From the NCBI RefSeq assembly GCF_024655635.1, contig NZ_JANLGI010000003.1, positions 186,001-250,000 on the forward strand: a DNA stretch of 64,000 bases. Direction: 5' to 3'. Positions within the stretch are counted from its first letter, which is position 1; the number at the start of each line of letters is the position of its first letter. Below, piece after piece: positions 1 to 8,216 of the stretch. Origin of the DNA: Allobosea sp. 47.2.35. Lineage in GTDB: Bacteria > Pseudomonadota > Alphaproteobacteria > Rhizobiales > Beijerinckiaceae. Made by a program: the position numbers and the translations under genes. The notes beneath the pieces were generated by a model, which saw only the letters and a list, made by a program, of their open reading frames with translations, did no database searches and was not told the origin of the DNA.

Positions 1-742
1 GCTTGCGGTGGTCGCGCTTCTCCGCCTCCTCGAGCTGCTTGAGATAGGCGTCGAGCTCGTCCTGCTTGGCGAAGGCCGTGCCGTAGATCCGGGTCAGCAT
101 CGCGTTGTTCGAGTCGCCGCGCCAATAGGCGCCGGCCGTCTTCATCAGCTTGAAGGCATTGCCGACCTTGCCGACCGAAGTCATGTGCGGGCCGCGGCAA
201 AGATCGATCCAGTCGCCCTGCGCATACATCTTCAGCGTCTGGTCGACGGGGATCGCATCGACCAGCTCGACCTTGTAGGCCTCGCCCTTCGCGGCAAAGA
301 AATCCTTGGCCTTGTCGCGGCTCCAGACCTCCTTGGTGAAGGGTTTGTCGCGCGCGATGATCTCGCGCATCTTCTTCTCGATCGCCGGGAAGTCTTCGGG
401 CGTGAAGGGCTCGTTGCGGGCGAAATCGTAGAAGAACCCGTTCTCGATCACCGGGCCGATCGTCACCTGCGTGCCCGGAAAGAGCTCCTGCACGGCCTCG
501 GCGAGGACGTGGGCGGTGTCGTGCCGGATCAGTTCGAGCGAACGCGGGTCTTCCCGGTTCAAAAGCTCGATCCTGGCGTCAGTGGTGATCGGGTCGGCGA
601 GGTCGACGACGGTGCCGTCGAGCGCCATCGCGACGGTGCGCTTCAACAGGGAGGGAGAGATGCCCTTGGCGATCTCGACTCCGGTAATGCCGGAGGGGAA
701 TTCGCGCTTGGCGCCATCGGGAAATGTCAGGGAGATCGTCAT
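1..742 (-). CDS. thrS: Threonine--tRNA ligase, N-terminal part (cut by left window edge)
   Basis: This enzyme charges tRNA-Thr with threonine in the cytoplasm. The visible 247 residues start [10 protein letters not shown] at an ATG read from 742 and run off the left edge, so the catalytic core and anticodon-binding domain lie outside. The N-terminal TGS-like domain (about residues 1-60, with GAKREFPSG) is followed by the editing/SAD region, where the [10 protein letters not shown] motif gives the expected HxxxH metal site and the LCRGPH segment is typical of ThrRS. yidD ends 51 bp upstream on the same strand, so the two may be cotranscribed. A weak hairpin (arms 763-767 and 775-779) lies in that gap; I see no T-box, as expected for a proteobacterium. 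Confidence 0.95.
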   Translation of the reverse strand, partial: MTISLTFPDGAKREFPSGITGVEIAKGISPSLLKRTVAMALDGTVVDLADPITTDARIELLNREDPRSLELIRHDTAHVLAEAVQELFPGTQVTIGPVIENGFFYDFARNEPFTPEDFPAIEKKMREIIARDKPFTKEVWSRDKAKDFFAAKGEAYKVELVDAIPVDQTLKMYAQGDWIDLCRGPHMTSVGKVGNAFKLMKTAGAYWRGDSNNAMLTRIYGTAFAKQDELDAYLKQLEEAEKRDHRK

Positions 743-793
743 GGATCGCTATCCTGCTCACTCGGGGATACAAGCCCCGTAAGACTAGGCCGG

Positions 794-1222
794 CTACGGA
801 TGTGGGGATTGCGTTCCGCCGCCCGTGGCCGGTTCGGCGTCGGAATCGAAAGCCGCCGGCACGTTCGTCCCGCGCCAGCGGCCATAGGACCATGGCCTAT
901 ACCACCTCGCATCGGGCGGCAATGCCTCGCAGACGATGTCGACGCCGCTCGTGCCCCACGGGTTGCAGCGGCAGATTCGGGCGAAGCCGGCCCAGCCGCC
1001 GCGCCACAAGCCGAAGCGCAGGATCGCCTCGTCGGTATAGGCGGAGCAGCTCGGCCAATGCCGGCAATGCCGGCCGACCAGCATGGAAAGGCTCAGTTGA
1101 TAGCCGCGAATGGCGAAATGTGCGGCTTTTCGCGGGAAAAGCGCGATGCTTCGCAGCAGCGAAAATCTTTGCTTAACAAAGAGACGCTGGAATAGATCGT
1201 CTGCTTCGTTTCGTTCAGCCAC
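794..1222 (-). CDS. yidD: Membrane protein insertion efficiency factor YidD
   Basis: YidD is a small protein attached to the inner membrane that assists YidC-mediated insertion. The hallmark is the central block around residues 41-90: GYQLSLS, then CRHWPSCSAYTDEAI, then the C-x-C-N/H-P-W-G type motif seen here as CRCNPWG. At 142 aa it is longer than many YidD proteins because of an Arg/Ala/Pro-rich tail and a 40-residue N-terminal extension. The only credible start in frame is a GTG at 1222, because no ATG precedes the conserved block at a better position. It lies divergent to the acid phosphatase gene, leaving only about 35 bp between the starts, which is tight for two promoters, so the true start may be internal and non-canonical. 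Confidence 0.88.
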   Translation of the reverse strand: MAERNEADDLFQRLFVKQRFSLLRSIALFPRKAAHFAIRGYQLSLSMLVGRHCRHWPSCSAYTDEAILRFGLWRGGWAGFARICRCNPWGTSGVDIVCEALPPDARWYRPWSYGRWRGTNVPAAFDSDAEPATGGGTQSPHP

Positions 1223-1257
1223 AACCAGAACCGCTTCCCTTGCTCGACACCGGAAAC

Positions 1258-2004
1258 ATGATGCGCGCCGCTCGCTTTCGCCAAGCCCTCGTTCGCAAGA
1301 CCATTCTCGGTGCCGGCCTCGCTGTTGGCCTCGGTCTCGCCATGCCGGCCTCCGCCCAGCAGCGGCCTTACCTGCTCTGGCTCGACGGCGCCAAGCTCGA
1401 CATCGCTCATATCATCGGCCTGCCGCCGGCGCAGAACAGCCCCGAGGGCAAGGCCGAGTTCGAGCAGGTCCAGCAGATCAGCGCGAACCGCACGCCAGAG
1501 CGCGAGAAGGCCGCCATTGCAGACCAGCGCCTCGCGCTGGTGAATTTCCTGAACGGCATGGACACCGGTTATGTCGACAACACTCATCGCGAGGTCCGGC
1601 TACTCTTCCGCGAGGCGCAGGTCGAGCTCGGCATCCTCCTGAAGAGCGTCCATCGCCTGACCAGCCGCCAGCGCCCGTTCCAGCTCTGGGCGAAGGTCCG
1701 CGTCAAGCCCTGCCCCGGTGCACGCCCGGAAGGCACCTCCTTCCCGTCGGGTCACGCGGCAACGGCAGCGCTCTATGCCGAACTGCTGAAGGCCGCGGCT
1801 CCCGAACTGTCCGACAAGCTGGAAGCGCGGGTGAAGAGCTATGGCGAGAGCCGCCTGATCTGCGGCTTCCACTATCCGAGCGATCTCGTCGCCGGCGACA
1901 AGGTCGGCCGCGCGGTCGCCAAGGCCCTGCTCGCCGACCGCGCCTTCAAGGCCCGCTTCGACGAGACCGTGCCGGAAATCCGCGTCGCCTTCGGCGTGAA
2001 GTGA
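1258..2004 (+). CDS. Secreted class A non-specific acid phosphatase (PAP2 superfamily)
   Basis: This is a periplasmic phosphomonoesterase of the PhoN/class A type. An N-terminal signal peptide with a hydrophobic Gly/Ala/Leu core ends at an A-S-A site (PASA before QQRPY). The three PAP2 active-site blocks are present: a K-x6-R-P-like block ending in TSRQRP, the PSGHA block with the catalytic-relay His (FPSGHAAT), and S-R-x5-H-x3-D seen as SRLICGFHYPSD, whose His is the usual nucleophile. The length of about 248 aa fits the family. I placed the start at the ATG at 1258 (another ATG follows at once at 1261) rather than an upstream TTG at 1240, because the signal peptide then begins with MMRAARFRQ. 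The physiological substrate cannot be told from sequence. Confidence 0.88.
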   Translation: MMRAARFRQALVRKTILGAGLAVGLGLAMPASAQQRPYLLWLDGAKLDIAHIIGLPPAQNSPEGKAEFEQVQQISANRTPEREKAAIADQRLALVNFLNGMDTGYVDNTHREVRLLFREAQVELGILLKSVHRLTSRQRPFQLWAKVRVKPCPGARPEGTSFPSGHAATAALYAELLKAAAPELSDKLEARVKSYGESRLICGFHYPSDLVAGDKVGRAVAKALLADRAFKARFDETVPEIRVAFGVK

Positions 2005-2011
2005 GGCACCG

Positions 2012-2458
2012 CTAGACGGCAGCCTCGCGGCGCTTGGCCTCGATCTGGTCGATCGCATCGACCACCGCATCGAAGGTCAGCATCGTCGAGGCGTGGCGCG
2101 CCTTGAAGTCGCGCACCGGCACGAGCACCGCGAGATCGGCCCATTTGCCATCGGGCGGCGCGGCATTCTCCTTCAGGATGGCACGGGCCTGCTCGCGCAC
2201 CTCCCGCAATTCATCGGCCGTCGAACCGACGACATGGCTCGCCATGATCGAGGATGAGGCCTGCCCGAGCGCACAGGCCTTCACCTCATGGCCGAAGCCG
2301 CTGACGACATCGCCCTTCATGGTGACATCGACTGTCACGGTCGAGCCGCATAGCTTCGAATGCGCGCGCGCCGTCGCATCGGGCGATGGCAAGCGCTGCA
2401 GCAGGGGAATGTTCGCGGCAAGCGAGAGGATGCGCTTGTTGTAGACGTCGTCCAGCAT
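2012..2458 (-). CDS. Iron-sulfur cluster assembly scaffold protein, NifU-N/IscU-like
   Basis: This protein belongs to the IscU/NifU N-terminal fold used to assemble and hand over Fe-S clusters. The start at 2458 gives MLDDVYNKRIL, the usual beginning for the family; an in-frame upstream ATG at 2605 would add 49 residues with no family resemblance. The first cysteine sits in KLCGSTVTVD and the second in KACALGQASSSIMA, both expected. The third canonical cysteine position (RHCxxL-like) reads RHASTML, so an Ala replaces Cys. I recall that this replacement is frequent in the alphaproteobacterial version, so the protein may have a modified or auxiliary role. It is divergent from folE across about 300 bp that contain no other gene I can support. 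Confidence 0.85.
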   Translation of the reverse strand: MLDDVYNKRILSLAANIPLLQRLPSPDATARAHSKLCGSTVTVDVTMKGDVVSGFGHEVKACALGQASSSIMASHVVGSTADELREVREQARAILKENAAPPDGKWADLAVLVPVRDFKARHASTMLTFDAVVDAIDQIEAKRREAAV

Positions 2459-2756
2459 GGCCTGTTCCCGGAGCCCGTGCCGTTCGGATTGCAGCGCAAT
2501 CTGATCCAACGACGCGTTCTCTAACGTATAGGCGGAGACGGATTCACCGATGAGGTTGACCAACCTGATCGGACCCGGATCCGGCCGGTCTGGAATGACC
2601 GGCACGCAGACCCAATATAGGGTTGATCGCCACGAAACGGGAGGGCATGGAAACCTCTTCCGCCGCGAGGCATCAAACTTGTCGCACCGGCCTCGCGAGC
2701 CGCAGCCTTTGAGGGGCAGCTCGCGAATCCTTCATCGTCCCAACGGGAGGCACCAC

Positions 2757-3401
2757 ATGATCCCTGTGGTTAAGTCCTTGTCCGTCGAGGGGGCCGTCGG
2801 CCCCTCCGCTGACAAGTTTCTGGTTCGCAAACCTACGCAGGAAGAGGCCGAGGCCGCTGTCCGCACGCTCCTGCTCTGGGCGGGCGACGACCCGTCGCGC
2901 GAGGGCCTGACGGATACGCCGCGGCGCGTCGCCAAGGCCTACAAGGAATTCTACAAAGGCTACGCTGAGGATCCGCACCATATCCTCGACCGCGTCTTCG
3001 AGGAGGTCGAGGGCTATCGCGACATGGTCCTCGTCCGCGACATCCCGTTCTATTCGCATTGCGAGCACCACATGGTGCCCTTCGTCGGCAAGGCGCATAT
3101 CGGCTATTACCCCGCGAAGGGCGTGGTCGGCCTGTCGAAGCTCGCCCGCATCGTCGATGTCTATGCCCGCCGCCTGCAGACCCAGGAGACCATGACCGCC
3201 CAGATCGCCGACGTGATCGAGGAGGTGCTGGAGCCGCGCGGCATCGCCATCCTCGTCGAGGCCGAGCATATGTGCATGTCGATGCGCGGCGTGCAGAAGC
3301 AGGGCTCCTCGACGATGACGACGCAATATCGCGGCGTCTTTCGCGACGATCCGGCCGAGCAGATCCGCTTCTTCACGATGGTCAAGTCTCCTGGGCTTTG
3401 A
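2757..3401 (+). CDS. folE: GTP cyclohydrolase I
   Basis: FolE converts GTP to 7,8-dihydroneopterin triphosphate, the first step of tetrahydrofolate synthesis. At 214 aa it has the normal length. Visible hallmarks are [18 protein letters not shown], the zinc-binding and catalytic block [19 protein letters not shown], the QETMT segment, and [12 protein letters not shown], which supplies the second zinc cysteine. The start is the ATG at 2757, preceded by a good ribosome site (cgggagg, 8 nt upstream). Longer in-frame readings reaching back to 2550 would run into the divergent Fe-S scaffold leader and are not family-like. hisI follows after about 67 bp on the same strand, and the two may share a transcript. 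Confidence 0.95.
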   Translation: MIPVVKSLSVEGAVGPSADKFLVRKPTQEEAEAAVRTLLLWAGDDPSREGLTDTPRRVAKAYKEFYKGYAEDPHHILDRVFEEVEGYRDMVLVRDIPFYSHCEHHMVPFVGKAHIGYYPAKGVVGLSKLARIVDVYARRLQTQETMTAQIADVIEEVLEPRGIAILVEAEHMCMSMRGVQKQGSSTMTTQYRGVFRDDPAEQIRFFTMVKSPGL

Positions 3402-3468
3402 TCGCTCCGGTTGGCCGCGCCTTGTCGTTCCCCTACAAGGCGCGTGACCACCTATGCCCGGAGCCGAG

Positions 3469-3876
3469 ATGAGCCTCTTCCCCACCGCGCCCGACAAGCA
3501 CGCCCTCGAGGAGGGCACCGTGCTCAGCCCCCGCTTCGATGCCAACGGCCTCGTCACGGTCGTCGCGACGGAAGCCGATAGCGGCGCGGTCCTGATGGTC
3601 GCCCATATGAATGCCGAGGCGCTCATGCGCTCGATCGAGACCGGCGAGGCCTGGTACTGGTCGCGCTCGCGCCAGGAGCTCTGGCACAAGGGCGCGACCT
3701 CCGGTCAGGTCCAGACCATCGTCGAGATGCGGGTCGACTGCGACCAGGATGCGCTCTGGATCAAGGTGAAGGTCGCCGGTGACGGCGGCTGCTGCCACAC
3801 CGGGCGCTGCTCCTGCTTCTACCGGGTCCAGCCGCTCCGGAACGAAGCCGGCAAGCCGCTGATCTCCTGCGATTGA
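3469..3876 (+). CDS. hisI: Phosphoribosyl-AMP cyclohydrolase
   Basis: HisI hydrolyses the purine ring of phosphoribosyl-AMP in histidine biosynthesis. The 135-aa protein is monofunctional, with no HisE pyrophosphohydrolase domain fused at the C-terminus. Signature pieces are [33 protein letters not shown], and the metal-binding cysteines in RVDCDQDAL and in [16 protein letters not shown] prefer the ATG at 3469 because a ggag ribosome site lies 6-7 nt upstream; the ATG at 3454 lacks one. It lies just downstream of folE on the same strand, away from the main his operon as is common in alphaproteobacteria. Confidence 0.93.
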   Translation: MSLFPTAPDKHALEEGTVLSPRFDANGLVTVVATEADSGAVLMVAHMNAEALMRSIETGEAWYWSRSRQELWHKGATSGQVQTIVEMRVDCDQDALWIKVKVAGDGGCCHTGRCSCFYRVQPLRNEAGKPLISCD

Positions 3877-4022
3877 CCGCGCTGAGGCCGGCGCGCATCG
3901 GGGATGCAGCCGGCACGCCTTCACCAATCCGTCAAATACAGGCGATAATCGCCGAAGGCTGAGCCGTTCATCTTTCGCTCATCGGCTTCTGAGACCCTCT
4001 CATTCTACGGAGGGACGAGCCC

Positions 4023-5057
4023 ATGCGGTGGGATGGTGTCGCGCGGCGAGCCTTTGGTCTCGGCGGAGGTGGTGCCGCAATGAACGATATGCGTCCTGTT
4101 GAGGGACAGCCCGCCTTGATCAGGCCGAAGATCGGTCTCGCGCTCGGCGGTGGCGCGGCACGCGGCTGGGCCCATATCGGCGCGCTCGAAGTGCTGATCG
4201 AGGCTGGTTTCGCCCCCGATGTCATCGCCGGAACCTCGATCGGCGCCGTGGTCGGTGGCTGCCTCGCCGCCGGCAAGCTGCCCGAACTCTCCGAATTCGC
4301 CACCAGCATGACCAAGCGCCGCATCGTCGGCCTGATGGATTTTCATATCGGCGGCGCCGGCCTGATTTCCGGCGGACGCCTGAAGCGCCTGCTCGAACAG
4401 CATCTCGACGGCATCCGGATCGAGGACCTGAACCACCGCTTCGTCGCGGTCGCGACCGAACTCGGCTTCGGGCATGAAATCTGGCTGACCCATGGTCCGC
4501 TCGTCGAGGCGCTGACCGCCTCCTACGCCCTGCCCGGCATCTTCGATCCCGTGAAACTCGGCGGCCGTTGGCTGATGGACGGCGCGCTGGTCAATCCAGT
4601 TCCGGTTACGGCGGCGCGCGCGCTCGGCGCCGATGTCGTGATCTGCGTCAACCTCAACAGCGACCTCACCGGCCGCGGCACGACGATCCAGGATCAGAGC
4701 TCGGATCCCGATCCGCTCGTGCCGGAATTGCGCATCCAGCCGGAACCGCGCTGGTATGACGGGATCAGCGGCGCCGCCAAGCGCGTCCGCAACATCGTCG
4801 GTCGCCCAACGGAGAACCGCCCCGGACTGGCCGGCGTGATGATCGACGCCTTCAACATCACACAGGATCGCATCTCGCGCTCGCGGCTGGCGGGCGATCC
4901 GCCCGACGTGATGATCGGCCCGAAGCTCGGCCGCATCGGCCTGTTCGATTTCCATCGTGCCGGTGAGACGATCGAACTCGGCCGTCAGGCGGCGCGCCGG
5001 TCCCTGGACGATATCGCCGCCTTGGTCGCCGCCAATCATATCGCGCCGGAGAGCTGA
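4023..5057 (+). CDS. Patatin-like phospholipase (RssA/NTE family)
   Basis: This is a serine esterase/phospholipase with a Ser-Asp dyad. After a short N-terminal leader the patatin domain (about residues 35-240) shows the oxyanion-hole stretch GGGAARGWAHIG, the nucleophile elbow GTSIG and the catalytic Asp in MDGALVNP. The length of 344 aa fits the RssA-type single-domain proteins with a C-terminal extension of about 100 residues. Two starts are plausible: the ATG at 4023, preceded by ggaggga, and the ATG at 4080, preceded by ggaggt; conservation begins only after the second. No transmembrane segment is obvious. It converges with a CBS-domain gene across 25 bp. Confidence 0.88.
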   Translation: MRWDGVARRAFGLGGGGAAMNDMRPVEGQPALIRPKIGLALGGGAARGWAHIGALEVLIEAGFAPDVIAGTSIGAVVGGCLAAGKLPELSEFATSMTKRRIVGLMDFHIGGAGLISGGRLKRLLEQHLDGIRIEDLNHRFVAVATELGFGHEIWLTHGPLVEALTASYALPGIFDPVKLGGRWLMDGALVNPVPVTAARALGADVVICVNLNSDLTGRGTTIQDQSSDPDPLVPELRIQPEPRWYDGISGAAKRVRNIVGRPTENRPGLAGVMIDAFNITQDRISRSRLAGDPPDVMIGPKLGRIGLFDFHRAGETIELGRQAARRSLDDIAALVAANHIAPES

Positions 5058-5082
5058 CGCTCCCCGGCCGTTTCACGCATCC

Positions 5083-5514
5083 TCAGGCCATCGCGATGTA
5101 ATCGCGCATCGCCTGGCTCTCGGCCTCGATCGCGGCGACCCGATGCTTCACCACATCGCCGATCGAGACGAGGCCGGTGACGCGGCCGTTCTCGACCACC
5201 GGAACATGGCGGAAGCGGCCGGTCGTCATGATCTCCATCAGTTCGTCGACGCTGGTCTGCGGCCGGCAGGTCACGACCTTCGAGGTCATCGAGCGCGAGA
5301 CCGCGCTCTCCAGCGCGCCGGCTCCCAGCTCGCCGAGTGCCCGGATGATGTCGCGCTCGGACAGGATGCCCACCAGCGCCCCGTCCGCTCCCATGACGAC
5401 GACGGCGCCGATGCGCTTCTCGCTCAGCGTGCGGATCGCCTCGGACAGCGTCCGATGCGGCTGCACCGAGATCACATCGTGCCCCTTGCCGCTCAGCAAC
5501 TGCTCGACATTCAT
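5083..5514 (-). CDS. CBS-domain pair protein
   Basis: The 143-aa protein consists of two CBS motifs, which as a pair bind adenine nucleotides and act as an energy or ligand sensor. The first spans about residues 8-60 (VISVQPHRTLSEAIRTL, then GAVVVMGADGALVGILSERDI) and the second about 75-130 (TSKVVTCRPQTSVDELMEIM, then RHVPVVENGRVTGLVSIGDV). There is no attached catalytic or membrane domain. A strong ribosome site (gaggaggg on the minus strand) precedes the ATG at 5514. Stand-alone CBS pairs of this length are common in Hyphomicrobiales; their partner is usually unknown, and nothing in the flanks identifies one here. Confidence 0.9.
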   Translation of the reverse strand: MNVEQLLSGKGHDVISVQPHRTLSEAIRTLSEKRIGAVVVMGADGALVGILSERDIIRALGELGAGALESAVSRSMTSKVVTCRPQTSVDELMEIMTTGRFRHVPVVENGRVTGLVSIGDVVKHRVAAIEAESQAMRDYIAMA

Positions 5515-5710
5515 GGCCAGTCCCTCCTCGCAGGCGCGCCGTTGCCGGCGCGCGGTTTCGCTGGAACTTCGCGAGGGCCGGCAAGTCTCACGATGCCGGG
5601 CGGGCTCGGGAAGTGCTTCGCAATGAGGCGAGTGTGGGCGAAGACCTTGGCGCAGGCAAGGTTTCCGAAACGGTTCTAAAGAGCCTTGCGAAGGAAGGCA
5701 GCCGGCCGGG

Positions 5711-6523
5711 TCAGCGCCGCTGCTGCCCCCGGTCGAACAGCGGAAACAGCAGGAGCCCGACGACGAAGCCGCCGATATGGGCTTCCCAGGCGATGCTGGT
5801 CTCCTCGCCGAAAATCGGGACCAGTCCGGCCCCGAACAGGATGTTCGTCACGAACCAGATCGCGATGAACAAGAGCGCCCGCGAATTGCGCCAGAGTTGC
5901 CCGAGCGGCTCGGCCGGAATCGCCTGGACGACCGCGTCATTGCCGAGTTCTCCGAAGCGCAGGCCCGGCGCGAAGACGAAGCGGATCGCCGCCGCCGTCG
6001 CGCCCGAGATGCCGGCGGAAGCGCCGACCAGCGGCAACACGTCGAGGTCGCGCGACCACCAGTGCAGCAGCGCGCCACCGATCGTCGCCAGCGCCATCAG
6101 GTTGAGGAAACGCCCCGGCCCGAGCCGCCGTGCGACCGGGCTCCCGAAAGCCGCGAGCCAGACCGCGTTCGAGATCAGGTGCAGCCAGGAGCCGTGCAGC
6201 AGGCCATAGGTCAGGACCGTCCAGAGCCGAACGCCGCCATCGGCGAGCAGCAACCGGACGAGCTGGAGCCGCTCGACGACATCCTGCCCCGCGGTGAGCT
6301 GTGCCATCGCGCCGACGACGTCATCGATCCGCCCCGGCGAGAGCCAGAGCGTCAGGCGCGCCGGCACGAAGGCGAGCCAGGACATGAGCACGTAGTCGTC
6401 ATAATCCGACAGCAGCGCTCGCCCGGCCTGGATCAGGACCAGGACGGCCAGCAGCCAGACCACGACGGAAGGCAGGTTGAAGACGGGCTCTCGTCCCGGC
6501 GGGGAAGGATGATGGGAAGCCAT
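5711..6523 (-). CDS. Rhomboid-family intramembrane serine protease
   Basis: This integral membrane protease is predicted to cleave within transmembrane helices. At 270 aa it shows an N-terminal helix (about residues 19-38), the LLHGSWLHLISN segment with the Hx4HxxxN pattern, the catalytic serine in GASAGISG, and the catalytic histidine in AHIGGFVVG near the C-terminus. The serine and histidine are both intact, so I expect an active enzyme rather than a pseudoprotease. A long loop of about 40 residues between the first and second helices is typical of alphaproteobacterial members. The gene reads away from a 411-bp non-coding stretch that contains a terminator-like hairpin. Confidence 0.9.
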   Translation of the reverse strand: MASHHPSPPGREPVFNLPSVVVWLLAVLVLIQAGRALLSDYDDYVLMSWLAFVPARLTLWLSPGRIDDVVGAMAQLTAGQDVVERLQLVRLLLADGGVRLWTVLTYGLLHGSWLHLISNAVWLAAFGSPVARRLGPGRFLNLMALATIGGALLHWWSRDLDVLPLVGASAGISGATAAAIRFVFAPGLRFGELGNDAVVQAIPAEPLGQLWRNSRALLFIAIWFVTNILFGAGLVPIFGEETSIAWEAHIGGFVVGLLLFPLFDRGQQRR

Positions 6524-6583
6524 GCGGCCGTCACACTTGCCGAAGCGCCAGCAGGGCGCAAGCCGCGAGCCCTTGGCGAGGCA

Positions 6584-6620
6584 CGAAAAAGGGGCGCGGC
6601 TCGCGCCGTCCCCTTTTTCG
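6584..6620. terminator. Strong symmetric hairpin with flanking A/T tracts, bidirectional terminator-like
   Basis: Perfect 11-bp arms (6584-6594 and 6610-6620, each with five A or five T next to four G or four C) enclose a G/C-rich loop that can itself pair (ggcgcg with cgcgcc). The T run follows the stem in both reading directions. It lies inside the 411-bp region between two divergently transcribed genes, where no annotated gene needs a terminator. A second hairpin (arms 6634-6640 and 6646-6652) follows 14 bp later. The rest of 6524-6934 holds no open frame I can support. Confidence 0.6.
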
Positions 6621-6934
6621 CCGGCTGTGGCGCCGCCCGGTCGTGCCGGGCGACGGGCTCACGCCCCCCTCCACCTCGTCCTGCGTACGCTGTCGGCGCC
6701 CGCGAATTCCGAAGGCGATTCATGCGCATTTTAGCGATCATCCACAATCGTAAGACTTGATTAACCCTAACGCCCCTGCCGCCTCCCCCGACTCAGTGCG
6801 GGGTGGCAAGACGGCACGGCGAATGCGTCAGCGCTCTTCCGAGAGATTGATTCGTCCTCCTTTCGAACGGTTCCGCGTCATCATTGGACGCTGGCCCGCT
6901 CCAGGGAGAGACAGACGGCGAATATGGGCACAGG

Positions 6935-7504
6935 ATGAAGAACGCGAGCACAAAGCTGGTTTTCGACTATTGGGACACGCTGCGTGGCGATCGCGCGGCG
7001 CCCGAGCGCGGCGAGATCGAGCCCGGCGCCCTGCGGCATGCCCTGGCCGATACCTTCGTGCTCGAGAACGAGCCGATCGGCCCGGTCTTCCGCCTGGCCG
7101 GCACGCGGCTCTGCGCCCTGATCGGCCAGGAACTGCGCGGTCGCGCCTTCACGGCGCTCTGGCCCGATGTCGAGGCGCAGGGCGACATGCGCCGCCTCGT
7201 CCAGACCGTGATGGATGAGAGTGCCGGCGCGGTTGCCGGCCTGTCCGGCAAGTCGGTGACCGGCACGCCGATTTATCTCGAATTACTGCTGCTGCCGCTG
7301 CGCTATCGCGGCCGCACCCATGCCCGCGTGCTGGGTTCGCTGTCCCCTGCCCTGTCGCCGGACTGGCTCGGCCTCGACACCATCGAATCGATGCGAATGA
7401 TCTCGCTTCGAATGCTTTGGCCCGCAGCAGCCGCGCGCCCCCCCGTCGCACCGCGCCGTGCCGAACCGCCCCGTCTCGTGGTATTACCGGGCGGGCGGGC
7501 CTGA
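6935..7504 (+). CDS. PAS-domain protein of the PAS_5 type
   Basis: The 189-aa protein resembles the alphaproteobacterial PAS_5 family: an N-terminal LVFDYWDTLRGDRAAPERGEI segment, a FVLEN/PVFRLAGTRLCALIGQELRGRAFTALW core, and a C-terminal PRLVVLPGG segment. The family is thought to be a small-ligand or signal sensor, but no output domain is attached. I used the ATG at 6935 (MKNASTKLVFDYW) because homologues begin just before this motif; a longer reading from 6884 adds 17 unrelated residues. A PilZ-domain gene begins 61 bp downstream on the same strand, and the two are often neighbours, which suggests a link to cyclic-di-GMP signalling. Confidence 0.8.
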   Translation: MKNASTKLVFDYWDTLRGDRAAPERGEIEPGALRHALADTFVLENEPIGPVFRLAGTRLCALIGQELRGRAFTALWPDVEAQGDMRRLVQTVMDESAGAVAGLSGKSVTGTPIYLELLLLPLRYRGRTHARVLGSLSPALSPDWLGLDTIESMRMISLRMLWPAAAARPPVAPRRAEPPRLVVLPGGRA

Positions 7505-7565
7505 TCGGAACGATACGTTAACCGAACCCCGCCTAGGATTATCGAGGAATCTAGGTCGGTTATTG

Positions 7566-8180
7566 ATGTTGAGCGCGCTCAAAACGCCCCGTGCGGCTGC
7601 CTTCCCTGCCGAGCGCAGGCGGCATTTCCGTATGAAGGTCGTGCTGCTGGGCCGCTACATGCTGCCGAACCGCATGGAATACCCATGCCAGACGATCGAC
7701 ATCTCGCCCGGCGGCGTCCATTTGGCGGCGCCGGCTAAGGCAAGGCCCGGCGAGCGCGTCATCGTCTATCTCGAGCATCTCGGCCGCATCGAGGGCAACT
7801 GCGTCCGCACCACGGCCGAAGGCTTCGCGATGACCATCACCGCGACCAGCCGCAAGCGTGAGAAATTCACGGCCCAGTTGACCTGGCTCGCCAATCGTGA
7901 GGAGCTCGGCCTGCCCGAGGATCGCCGCCACGAACGCATCGTGCCGCGCAACCCGCGCTCGACGCTGGTCATGGAGGATGGCGCCGAGCATATCGTGCGC
8001 GTCATCGACATCTCGCTCTCGGGCGCCGCCTTTTCCAGCGATCTCGACTTGCCGCTCAACACCCCGGTTCGGCTCGGCACCACGCCGGCCCGTGTCGTGC
8101 GTCGCTTCGACGGTGGCTATGCCGCCGAATTCCGCTTCCCGCTCTCGGCCGACCTGCTCGACGAGAACCTGGAGCTCTGA
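7566..8180 (+). CDS. Tandem PilZ-domain protein, predicted cyclic-di-GMP receptor
   Basis: The 204-aa protein contains two PilZ-like domains. The first (about residues 17-100) has RRRHFRMKV and DISPGGVHL, and the second (about 118-200) has EDRRHERIVPR and DISLSGAAF. These match the RxxxR and [D/N]xSxxG parts of the cyclic-di-GMP binding site, so at least one domain is likely competent. The start at 7566 places MLSALKTPRAAAFPAERRRHF directly before the first domain; a reading from 7458 would overlap the end of the PAS gene. It follows that PAS gene on the same strand. A hairpin right after the stop at 8181-8197 probably ends the transcript. Confidence 0.88.
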   Translation: MLSALKTPRAAAFPAERRRHFRMKVVLLGRYMLPNRMEYPCQTIDISPGGVHLAAPAKARPGERVIVYLEHLGRIEGNCVRTTAEGFAMTITATSRKREKFTAQLTWLANREELGLPEDRRHERIVPRNPRSTLVMEDGAEHIVRVIDISLSGAAFSSDLDLPLNTPVRLGTTPARVVRRFDGGYAAEFRFPLSADLLDENLEL

Positions 8181-8200
8181 AGCCCGCCTCGCGGGCTTTC
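8181..8200 (+). terminator. Hairpin terminator after the PilZ gene
   Basis: Seven-bp arms (8181-8187 and 8191-8197) with a 3-nt loop start at the first base after the PilZ stop codon and are followed by ttt c. The U tract is short. It separates the PilZ gene from the converging glutathione S-transferase gene. Confidence 0.6.
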
Positions 8201-8216
8201 GGCGCCCTTCACAACG

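Noticed and set aside
742-794. T-box or attenuator before thrS
   Set aside because: Only a weak 5-bp hairpin is present and T-boxes are not expected in this group of bacteria.
6433-6747. Minus-strand frame of 104 codons overlapping the rhomboid start
   Set aside because: Its Arg/Pro-rich translation looks like noise, it overlaps a well-supported gene, and the hairpin region lies within it.
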